Shown: piece by piece, positions 12,631 to 22,936 of the stretch
How the letters are laid out: every line of letters starts with the position of its first letter
Position numbering within the stretch: the stretch's first letter is position 1
From: Medicago truncatula
Taxonomy: Eukaryota; Streptophyta; Magnoliopsida; Fabales; Fabaceae
Assembly (NCBI RefSeq): GCF_003473485.1
Contig: NC_053045.1
Coordinates: 40,652,494 to 40,716,493, forward strand
DNA: 64,000 bases
Direction: 5' to 3'
Notes under the pieces: generated by a model
Database searches by the model: none
What the model was told of the DNA's origin: nothing
What the model saw: only the letters and a program-made list of their open reading frames with translations
Translations under genes and position numbers: made by a program

Positions 12631-13051
12631 AGCAAGTTCATCCGTTCTAAAAACTCAATCCCTCATAAGAGAACATACAAACATAATATGCATACAAAAA
12701 TAGGAACACTTCTTTGAATACTAAATTTTTTTAGCCAAATCTTCCAAGTAATAAAACAAGTAGGAAATTTACAAATCCTCATGCAGTGTAAACACTAAAA
12801 TCCTGAAACAGCTTAAAAAATCTGAAGAACATCACAAGCTAGATGCTTTCATGAGGAGAGAGAAAAAGAAAGAGTAGACCCAGAAAGTCATCTCAAGTAA
12901 TAATGAGTAATCAAAAACGGAAAAATGGACAAACACTATGTGCAAGAGAAAACGAAAAAGCACAAAAAAAACAAAAAGAAAACGCAACCCATTAAAGAGG
13001 ATTGTGAAAAGATAGAATTTTTGAAGCTGGGTTCGAGAAAACAGAACTCAC

Positions 13052-13250
13052 CGATAGGCAATGTTGTTGGAGGTAGGAAGAAGAGGAGGTTGAAGGTTTT
13101 CATGCCCTAGTAGTTGTAGTACATGTAAATTCTCTTGTTCCAATCATTTATGAGAAGATTATTAAGATTTGCAGACAAAAAAGTTTCACACTTGAGTAGG
13201 GGGCATTAGAAATTAGAAGCTTCCCTTCTTTGTGGTTGTGAGAAAGAGCA
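13052..13250 (-). promoter_or_regulatory. Putative 5' UTR exon and promoter side of the NAL1-like gene
   Basis: On the minus strand a consensus donor (TATCG|GTGAGTTC, at 13051/13052) is the only strong one upstream of the coding start at 11924. The transcription start would lie near or above 13200, where the minus strand is CT-rich (ctctctttt), a common plant core-promoter feature. The position of the start is inferred, not seen. Confidence 0.4.
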
Positions 13251-13921
13251 AAAGAGAGAAAACAGTGATTCAGTGATGATCATCATCATTAAAGACGACC
13301 ACTTAGTAACAATACAAATACTTGTGGATTGTGTTCTTTACTTTTTTGTTGGAGTCAATTGGATACTCTTTACGCGTAAATATTAATCTCTCAAGTTTGA
13401 TGAGATCAAACTATTGTATTTTTATGGTTGAATTTGAATTCAAAATTACTATAAAAGATTCATTAACATTTTATTTAAGTGTTCTTAAATATTTTTGGTT
13501 TAGTTTTACTAAGGTACTTTTAATTATGTTATCGTGTTTGTTTTGTTAAAGAGAAGGTAAAGTTATTTTAAACATATATAGATGAGTGGAGTAGACAAGA
13601 TTCAAATCTCGATCAACATCAACACGTTTGGTTTAATAATTTTGACATTTTCACCAATTGGATTGATATTTATGGATGTTACAATATTTTCTTTGACACA
13701 TCAAAAAAGGTAAAGTTATACCATTAACTAGTTATCATGCATAAAAGGAAAACTTGTAAATCAATATAAATTATGAATAATTTTTAAAATTTTCATAACT
13801 TGCTCCAAAAAAAAATGTATAGTGGAGTCTCTACGAGTATCTTTTATCCTTGCACGTGTGACTCTACAAAATATGTATCAATACTAGTTTTCAATCTGTG
13901 TTGATGCACGGTAAAGTTATA

Positions 13922-14007
13922 CTCCCTTAGGAATGAAATGCAATCAAATAGGATAGTTAAAAAGTTGATGTATATGGACAACCATTTTTGTTTATATATC
14001 GAGGGAG
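13922..14007. mobile_element. Stowaway-like MITE, 86 bp
   Basis: Short inverted ends CTCCCTTAGG and CTCCCTCGAT (reverse strand) are flanked by TA on both sides (13920-13921, 14008-14009). The size, TA duplication and CTCCCT termini fit Tc1/mariner-derived Stowaway MITEs. Confidence 0.6.
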
Positions 14008-14303
14008 TATTAATTGTTATCTTATGAATTTAACCGCAATCATACTAAGAAAACAATCAACTACGATTTTGAGCTTATGTAGTCATGATTAACCATCTAA
14101 ATTATTTTTAAATTTACGTTATTTTTTCAGGTGTTAAAATATTCACGACTTTTACTTGAAAAATATGGTTAATAAAGTTCAAAATTATGGTTAACATATA
14201 TTAATTGTGTTAATCATTATCCCTAAAAAAAATTGTGTTAATCATTGTTTTCCTTTCTTTTTTCAAACTATATGCAACATGGATTAATTTTGCTAGTTTG
14301 ACA

Positions 14304-14411
14304 CATCACCTCACTTATATAAAGATATTATAAAATTGTTTGTATGACAAAGAAAATCATCACCTCACTTGTATAAAGATATTCTAAAATTGTTTGTATG
14401 ACAAAGAAAAT
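14304..14411. repeat. Two-copy 54-bp tandem duplication
   Basis: Copies 14304-14357 and 14358-14411 begin CATCACCTCACTT and end GACAAAGAAAAT. They differ at two positions only (TATA/TGTA and TTAT/TTCT), so the duplication is fairly recent. Confidence 0.9.
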
Positions 14412-15354
14412 TGGTGTTGAAGAATTTTTCTTACCCTAAATTATATAAGCCCTATGCAATTTATCGAGTGCATTTATTTATTTTTTTTCTTCATTAGAGT
14501 TTGAATCTAGATCCTTTAACTCTTTTAAATCGTAGCTCAAATCATTTAAGCTATCTTGTGCTCCTGATATGACATGCAATTAAAACCTTTTACCTAATAT
14601 TTAATCTCTAGCCATGATAAGAATTGAGTGTTTTCAAGAACATGACTTGCATTGTTTTCCTGCTGACAAAAGATCACATTTTTTCTTGATTTCCATATGG
14701 ACCAAATGCAAGCCAACTATATAGAATTAGGCTTCTCACGCATAACCATGTCATGAAAAACAATCCATTAAACTTATAAGCACGAGTTAAATTGTAATTC
14801 ATCATCGTGCAATTGATACCCATTAGATAAACTTTAAGACGTTAGGTATATTAGTCGCATCTCTTTTATATCCATTATTTTCATTCATGGTCGATATTTG
14901 ACTAATCATTCACATTTGAACATAATAATCTCTCTCGAGTGTGATTCTCTCGTATGGTATATTTGCATTGCATTATTATCGACTAAGCACGCCTCCTAAC
15001 TTCATCAACATGAAAACTTTTGATTCAATGATCCAATACGAAATCCACTCCTGCTCTTCCCACTAAGCCAAACTCAAGCTCTTATAACATTTGTTGGGGC
15101 GACATGGGGATCATCAGGAACAACAGCAAAAAGTGCTCCTGGACCACACGAGGGAGAGACATCACATTTTCGCATAAAATTTTAAGATATTAGTTATACG
15201 GACCACCTATTCTTTATATCCAATTTTTCGCACGCCACTAACTTTTAAGTCCAACAAATCCAAAATACGAGATGACACATGCCTAAAACTTGACAAAAAA
15301 TAGTAATAAAAAGATGTTGTGCAGAGATTCGTTGCACATACATCCAACTTAATG

Positions 15355-15449
15355 TTTTTTTTTTTTTTTTTTGTGGTGGCCAGGGTTTAAACCTCGGACC
15401 ATGCATATTTTATGCATTGTCCATACCAACTGAGATATGCTCACGATGA
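15355..15449 (-). mobile_element. tRNA-derived SINE with 14-bp target duplication, minus strand
   Basis: Read on the minus strand it has an A-box-like ATATCTCAGTTGGTATGG, a B-box position reading GAGGTTTAAACC, and a poly(A) tail (T run 15355-15372). It is flanked by CATCCAACTTAATG (15341-15354) and CATCCAACTCAATG (15450-15463), a 14-bp duplication with one mismatch, as left by LINE-type retrotransposition. A second copy is at 41303-41388. Confidence 0.85.
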
Positions 15450-15463
15450 CATCCAACTCAATG

Positions 15464-17440
15464 TTTAACGATACATCAAATGCATGAACACCTCTCTATC
15501 AAACAAAATCTCTACTCGACCTTGCACACAAAACACCATTTTCCAACTTATACTTTTGAGATAGCACTTAAAATCATAATCCTTCCTTATCACCTCTCGA
15601 CCTCTAAAATTATTTCCCTAATAAAGCAAGATTAACCTCTCTAAACTTACGACCACCCAATTCCTTGCCTCTAGCACAACAACCTTATCCCACCCTTGAC
15701 TCGAAATTAGTTGAAAAATGGAGTTTATTATTTTTTGGAAGGATTAAAGTAATTAATAATTAAATTCAAATACATTAAATTCACTATTGCTTTAAATATT
15801 TTTTAACCTCTCAATCAATCATAATTTTTTTTTCCCTCAAAAAAAAAACAATCATAATTTTTAAAATCATATGTAAATTTGTTGATTGTGTAATTTTTTT
15901 CCCACAGACAGCATATCAAAACTTTATTAATTTATACATGTGTATTTTTGTTTATGTAATTATGAGTGGAAAAAATATATCAGAGGAGACATGGGCGCTA
16001 GAAAATAATATATGTATTTATTGGATACAGATAATATTTATCAATTTATTTTATGTGGGTGGGGTTTAGGGGGCCATCCTTGTTTGCTCCCCAAAAGTTG
16101 CGCATCCTTTCAAACTAATAATTCATTCCCACCTATATAAACCTATAAATATATTTCAGCCTTTCCATAAAATTAAAAATTCCCAAAAAAGAAAAAGAAA
16201 AAGGTTGGTGCCCCTTATACTTTTTGTCTACTTCCAGCTCTAGTAACTTCTTTGTTACCATGGCGCTACTGCCATGTTGTTTTACAATGCTTTGATCTCC
16301 TAGGTTGGTTTTTATCTTTCTTTCTATTTTTTATTATGATAATATGAGTTTTTATACGGATTTAGCCGTAAATATGAGAAGAGTTGTGAGTTTTTTATTT
16401 TTAAATGGTAACAATAATAGTTGTTGGAATTTCTGATCATTTTAAATATGTGAAGATGTTCGTTCTACCAAAGAATTCATCTCTTAATCTCTTAATTAAT
16501 TTTAAATTACTCATTTATCTCTTTTTAAACTTTGGTTTGATATTTATGGTAGCAAATACTTTATGCGGTCTTTTAAGTTGGATGTTTATAAAAGATAGGG
16601 CAAATACTTTTATGCGGTTTTTTAAGTTAGTATTGAACATCCATATAAATATTTTTTAATTGAGTTTAATAAAAAGAGGATGATGGTGAAAATATTTTGA
16701 CTTAAATGGCCAACTTATTGAAGAAGAAAAAAAACTTAGACTAATTTGTTAAAAATAACCAACTTAAATAATCACATGTGGTGTTTGACAACTATGTTAT
16801 TACAGAACATTTTTTTAATAATTTTTTTTTAGATATCATCTACACGTATAGAGATTAATCTCTTGAGCTTTGTGAAATTCAAATGGACAACAAATACTCG
16901 GTAAAAGTTTTAATATTATTGCATGTCTAGCCAGAAAGCAAACCGAGATATTGGTTAAATACTTATGTTGTGTTTGTTTTAAGTTTGTCAAATTTATTTC
17001 TAAAAATAACGTTCCTTGATATTTAAATATATGAATTTTATTCTAAGATGTTTAGAAAAAAGATATTTGATTAACATTATCATATTTCTGGAAACCTTAA
17101 AATTAGAATTATAATAGGTAGTTTACAAACACACCCTTAGACTACAAAGACACGTACATTCTCACTTAAATATTTTTGGGTATATTATTAAAAAAAAACA
17201 TTGATTAATTATTTTTTCCTTAAGTTGAGTTAGATTTACGCAAGACTGCAACAGTACACATATGAGATTTTGCTAAACAGTTGTTTTCAAGAAAACAAAC
17301 AAGAACCATTTATCTCTGTCTCACTCTCTCTCCGTGTCCAATCATCCATTATCCTTACATTATCTTCACTTTATTTGTCACATCATATTTTCGATTTTCA
17401 ATCATCAAATCATGATATCATTCAGCTCGTTATAAAATGA
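15464..17440. other. Intergenic, no gene seen
   Basis: AT-rich DNA with frames of random composition. No transposon ends or RNA genes recognised. Confidence 0.5.
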
Positions 17441-17613
17441 TGAGAAATGATATTTGTAAACCCACTTTGTGATAACCTTTTCTCTCATCCTCAGATTATA
17501 CTTTTATTCTCTCTCTTTCTTTTTCTCTATCTATTATTTTTGACCAATAAAAAAAGAGAAAATGAAAATTGTCACCAAAATTATCTCAAATCGTTGTTCA
17601 AATATCACTACTC
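17441..17613. mobile_element. Possible small MITE
   Basis: Imperfect inverted ends: GAGAAATGATATTTG on the left and, reversed, GAGTAGTGATATTTG on the right. The same end motif bounds about 262-446, suggesting one family. No clear target duplication. Confidence 0.4.
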
Positions 17614-17854
17614 TAAGATTATCATGCCAAAGACTTGTTAAATGTGTACACGCATCTCCGGTGGTAAGTAAGAACCAAATTTCAAACACCCACCGCTTCT
17701 TAAGAGACATGATTGTCGGTAATCCAGAGATAGATCGAGGGATAAATAAAATTTAAATAACAATTGTTTTATTTAATAATCGAGTTTAGGTTCTTGAATA
17801 ATTTATCATTCATAAAACTCATTAACCATTTGAGTTTAATTGCTTTGTTTTTTA

Positions 17855-18001
17855 CTCCTTCCGGTTTTATTTATAAGAAACATTTGACTTTTTTGATTCA
17901 TTACATAAATGATGTATTTAGTCTATATTCTAGACAAAATACATCAATCATTGAATGAATCTAAAAGTCAATTTTTTTTTTATAAATAGGATCGGATAGA
18001 G
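17855..18001. mobile_element. Stowaway MITE, 147 bp
   Basis: Ends CTCCTTCCGGTTTTATTTATAA and, reversed, CTCTATCCGATCCTATTTATAA, with TA on both sides (17853-17854, 18002-18003). The centre contains 'attcaatgattgatgtattt'-type sequence on the reverse strand, shared with the copy at 41598-41745. The next 840 bases to 18844 show no gene. Confidence 0.9.
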
Positions 18002-18915
18002 TATATTTTTTCAATTTATTGTAATCACTATGTTTGTAAATGAGATTAATGAAAAGCAACTTTGAAAAACATACAATAACTTTTATAAAATTAACAAAAT
18101 TAACTATATGTAGAATGGGGAGTACATGTTGTACCAACAATAAGATATTCTAGGATATGCCTTTAAAATTTTGCATTTGCCATATTTGAAACTTAGTATA
18201 CTACATGTTAATGCACTTGTCTTTATCAGGCTGAAGATTATTCAAAACAGATTTTGTGAATCCAAATGGGAAAAAAGGGAAAAGTATTTTCTCCCTACTT
18301 CTTGCTGAAAGGAAAAGTTCAAGAAGGCAATAATTGGAGTGGTAGATGGGTCCACCACAATTTGGTTTCTTATCTTACGCATGCTAATATGGTCAGCGCA
18401 CAAAAAGGAAAGGAAAATGCCAACTACCCAAAAAGAAATACAGCATGGTATATTGATTTTTTATTTTTTTTTAACCTAAATTAGCTCATCTAAATTGATA
18501 GTGGAAAAAATCGACATGAGACTTTAAAGAGGAGCATACTCTCACATCATAAGTCAATACCACCGAACCAACCCAAATGGGTTACCATGATATACTGGTT
18601 GTTCAATAGATCTCTTAAACTGTTCAAATAATTGGGTATTAATTTTGGATCAACTTATTTTTTATATAAATCTTGATTATGTCGTAACTTTATATTTTAT
18701 ATAAACATGAATAATTTTGAGGGGTATATTAAACAATCATCCAACAAAAATAACCCAATTATGCACAATCAAAATTTAAAGGATCAGTGTGATCTTTAGG
18801 CCCGTCTCATCTATCATGTGCATTCTTCATCTGAAATTTGGATTTTCTCAAATGAAAATTGCTTTTTTGACATAGGAAACTTCCTATTGACACAAATAAT
18901 TTACTAAAAAGCCTC

Positions 18916-19288
18916 CAGCGGTAGTTAACTACCGTTGGAAGAACCGTCGGCAGTTAACTGCTGATGGGACTCAGCGGTTGTTAACTGTCGTTGCTTTTTT
19001 CCCCCAAAAACCAGAAAACCCCCACCTCTCCTATTCACTCATCACCTTACCTCACCATTACCATACCTAAAAAAATCCCACTTCAATTTTTTTTCTTCAA
19101 AATTTTGCTTTCAAATCATTGCTGATCGATTGCTAGGACGTTTCTACACATAATATGCATCAAAGAACAGGTATTACAACGTTAAAATCCATTACATTTG
19201 ATTGATTTTTTTAGTTTTTTTTGTACTGTCACGAGTTGTAGCGGCAGTTAACTACCGCTGGGTCTGAGCGGCTGTTAACTGCCGCTGG
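18916..19288. repeat. Left array of GTTAAC-centred palindromes
   Basis: Five units share the pattern CAGCGGyAGTTAACTrCCGCTG or close variants: 18916-18938, about 18945-18968, 18972-18993, 19239-19262, 19266-19288. Each is nearly self-complementary around GTTAAC. Units 1-3 lie next to the left terminal repeat; units 4-5 lie in the first intron of the transposase gene. They are candidate transposase binding sites or hairpins. Confidence 0.85.
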
Positions 19289-22200
19289 TAACTTTGAAAA
19301 TTTTGAAATTTTTTCTAATGGCAGTGCTACTGTCCAATTTTTTTTCTTTAGTTTTTTTTTGGTTTGTTTATGTTATTATATGATATTAGATACATGTTTA
19401 TTAATTAGTTTACAAATTATATGTTGTTTATTTATAGATAAGGTTGAGAATGCGGATGATGATCCGAGTGATCGAAAACGTAGTGTTGTCGATTCCGTTA
19501 AGGTTGAAGCTCCCATTAAGGACGAAGCTTCCATGAAGGTTGAAGCTTCCGTTAAAGTAGAGGCTTCAGACGTCAATTCCGATGTGTGTAAACTTCGTGA
19601 CAACGAAGTGGACACGACTCATTTCTTTTCGACACGAGATACATGGAAAGATAAAGAGGAATTGCTCGGTTGAGTCCATCAACAAGAAAATAGGGCTGGA
19701 TTTACGGTTATCATTAGAAGATCTTGTGAAGGTAGAAATGTTATGTTGAAGTTGGTTGGTGAACGGAGCGGCGATCATAAATTACCGAAGACAAAAGTGA
19801 AGCATGAAGCAACGGGATCAAGAAAATGTGGGTGTTTGTTCATGGTGCGTGGATATGTCGTGAGGGAAAACAATGCTTGGAAATTGGCTATTCTTAATGG
19901 CGTTCACAACCATGAGATGATGCGGTATGTAGCAGGGCACCTTATTACCGGAAGATTAATGGAGGACGACAAAAAGATTGTACATGACTTGACCGATTCT
20001 TTGGTGAAACCAAAAAATATTTGACTAATTTGAAGAAGAAAAAGAAAGAGTCCATCACAAATATCAAGCGAGTCTACAATGAATGTCACAAATTCAAAAA
20101 GGCAAAAAGGGGTGACTTGACGGAGATGCAATATCTAATCTCAAAGTTGGAAGAGAATGAATATGTTAATTACGTAAGAGAAAAACCGGAAAGTCAAATC
20201 GTTCAAGACATATTTTGGACTCATCCAACATCGGTAAAGTTGTTTAACACTTTTCCGACTGTTTTGATAATGGATTCCACGTACAAAACCAACTTGTATA
20301 GAATGCCATTGTTTGAAATAGTTGGAGTCACCTCAACCTATTTGACATATTCGGTTGGTTTTGCATTTATGATGTCGAAGAAGGAGGATAATTTTACTTG
20401 GGCTTTGCAAATGTTGCTTAAACTTCTTAAACCAAATAGTGATATGCCTAAGGTGGTAGTGACCGACAGGGACCCGAGTATGATGAATGCCGTAGCAAAT
20501 GTTCTCCCCGATAGTAGTGCAATACTTTGTTATTTCCATGTTGGCAAAAATATTAGATCAAGAATCATCACCGATTGCAAAGTTAAACAAAATGTTGTTG
20601 TGGTGGATGGGCAAAAGAAGATTGTCGACGAGGAGAGTCATAGTAAGTTAGTTGATACCATATTTGATGCATCGGAAAAATTGGTTGAATCTCATACTCA
20701 AGAGTTATATGCGGGTAATCTAGTGGAATTCCAAGATGCTTGTAAGGATCATCCAAAGTTTCTTGAATATGTTGAAACTACCACTTTGAAGCCTTTTAAG
20801 GATAAACTAGTGAGGGCATGGATGGAACTTGTGTTACATCTTGGGTGTAGGACCACGAATAGAGTTGAAGGAGCTCATGGAGTGGTGAAGGAATATTTGT
20901 CCACCTCCAAAGGTGATTTGGGTACTTGTTCGCAAAAAATAGATGAGATGTTGGCAAACCAATTTGGGGAGATACAATCATCGTTTGGCAGGAGTGTTAC
21001 GGTCTTGGAACATAGGTACAAAGATGTCACTTTGTACTCCGGGTTGGGGGGTCACATGTCTAGACAAGCCATGAACTTTATTTTTGTGGAAGAAGCGCGT
21101 TCTAGGAAAACCTTGTGCATCAAGAAGAAAACTTGTGGTTGTGTTCAAAGGATGTCGTATGGCCTACCTCGTGCATGCTTCATTGCTATGAAAATCTGTC
21201 ACAACAAGCCCATTCGATTGGATGAGATACACTCGCATTGAAATAAGTTGTATATGGGTGAAGAAGAAAGTAATGAATATTTGTTTTCGGTCGTGGAGAA
21301 GTGGCGTGGTATCCAAGAACGTCTTGAAAGAGTTCCGTTCCAAATGAAACTAGAAATCAAAGAGGGTATGCGGTTGTTAGCGTTTCCGGAGACCACAATG
21401 TTGTCACCACCTCCAAAAAAGGTGCCAACCAAAGGAGCTCCAAAAAAAATCAAAACTACACCAAAATCAACGTGTAGGATCCCATCTACGTGGGAGACTA
21501 TTGATTCTCAACACCCGGGAAGTCAATCTTCACCACGAAAAAAATCTTCACAACCTAAAAGAAAAGGTGCTCGCATTGACATTTCTCCGGTTCCGGTTCC
21601 TAAGCCTAGCTTGGTTTCAAGAAATTATGATCCATCGAATCCTATGTATTACATGCCAAAATTCATGAGACCACACATTGAGGGAATTGTGGATGTTATT
21701 GGTGACGGACATTGTGGGTTTAGGGCTATTGCCGAACGCGTGGGTTTGACGGAAGAAAGTCATGTTATGGTGCGGAGAGTAGTTATTAAAGAGTTGAAAG
21801 AGCATAGGAACAAATACATCGAGGTATATGCGAGCGCGGACCGTTACAAGTACATTTTGGATGGATTGCATCCTCCCAAAAATCCTAGTATCTTTGCACC
21901 TCCCGACAAATGGTTGACATTGCCGGATATAGGACACATCGTTGCATCTTGTTACAATAGGCCGGTGGTGGAGATGACTACCCTTGATATTGGAGTTTCC
22001 GAGACTTTTTCCCACTTAGAGGTGCACCTCCAATTAATTCGAAAAGCAACATGATTTGCCTTGCTTTAATCCCAAATCATTTTGTCATTCTTTCGTTGAA
22101 AGATGGTTGTCCACTACCTCCATCATCCACGGAGTAGAGAATCATAGGAGCGATGAGGCAAAAACATGGGATTATGAATTCTTGGATCAACACGATCGTT

Positions 22201-22367
22201 TCCGAGCACTCGTGGAGATTGAGGACAAAGAGAGACCCGTTCCACCAAAAAAACCAACAAATGAAGACAATCCAATTATGTTTGATGACACTCCAGTTAA
22301 AGGAAACGAAGAATTTGAAGATGTTCTGGAACATTTAGATGATTTGCTTTTGTTAGATGAAATATGA
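19155..22367 (+). pseudogene. MULE transposase fused to OTU cysteine-protease domain, disrupted
   Basis: Likely exon 1 is 19155-19170 (ATG CAT CAA, donor CAG|GTATTA); exon 2 starts at 19438 after 'tttatag'. Order of parts: an acidic region with VEA/KVEAS repeats; a FAR1/MULE-type DNA-binding region (KCGCLF, HNHEM) at 19680-19960; a DDE transposase core (MDSTYKTN, VTDRDPS, CYFHVGKN, CRTTNRVEGAH) in 20021-21241; a zinc-knuckle-like CGCVQRMSYGLPRACF; and an OTU domain with catalytic GDGHCGFRA near 21707-21733. Breaks: in-frame stops at 19671-19673 and 21239-21241, frameshifts near 20018, 22005 and 22130, and a further TAG near 22128. It cannot make a full protein as it stands. The frame 22056-22367 gives the acidic C-terminus. 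Confidence 0.9.
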
Positions 22368-22791
22368 CATTTTTTGATCGGTGTTAATCCGTTTTTTGGT
22401 CGATACGCGCCGACGTATTGTTTGGGATATATAATGTAATGACCAATTTTTTTGGTGATATGTAACTAACCTTTAACTATATATATATATATATATCAAT
22501 ATATTTGAGTTTCGTATTTATTAGTAATTAATGTACATTACGTGTAATGTGTTGCATAATGTGGAAAATTTGATGAATTTCAAACAATTATGAAGCGTTA
22601 ATGCATTATCAGTTTTGTGTAATGTTACCGAATAATTCATAACCTATGAAATGTTGATGTTTGTATTGCTGGATGTTGTTGTTTCGGTTTGATTTCCTCC
22701 GGAATTGCCGTTTGAAATTATAAGTAAAACGAGACAAATTTCCTAGGTTAAACCAGTGCAGACTGCATTGGTTCTATTAACTGGTGTGAAT

Positions 22792-22867
22792 GACAGTTAA
22801 CTGCCGCTGGGTTCCAGCGGGTGTTAACGGTCGGCGCATAAGCTAACGGTTGTTAACAGCCGCTGGG
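22792..22867. repeat. Right array of GTTAAC-centred palindromes
   Basis: Three units (about 22792-22811, 22814-22837, 22842-22867) match the left array: ACAGTTAACTGCCGCTGG, CCAGCGGGTGTTAACGG, ACGGTTGTTAACAGCCGCTG. They sit immediately inside the right terminal inverted repeat. An (AT)n run lies at about 22478-22496 upstream. Confidence 0.85.
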
Positions 22868-22936
22868 GGCAATTATGTAAATTACTTGTGTCAATAGGAA
22901 TTTTCCTACGTCAAAAAAGCAATTTTCTTCTCAAAT

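Larger units (their letters stand above)
13260..15340. other. Intergenic with small repeats
   Basis: No credible coding region. It contains a Stowaway-like MITE at 13922-14007 and a 54-bp tandem duplication at 14304-14411 (separate entries). The rest is AT-rich sequence in which I see nothing. Confidence 0.6.
18854..22927 (+). mobile_element. Complete Mutator-like element carrying an OTU protease domain
   Basis: The element starts GAAAATTGCTTTTTTGAC and ends with its inverted copy. The terminal repeats run about 65 bases with high identity and then continue as palindromic units. A perfect 9-bp duplication TTCTCAAAT flanks it (18845-18853, 22928-22936). It encodes one long gene on the plus strand (separate entry). 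Intact ends and an identical duplication suggest fairly recent insertion, although the gene is now broken. MULEs that carry an OTU domain are known in plants, so the architecture itself is not new. Confidence 0.95.
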
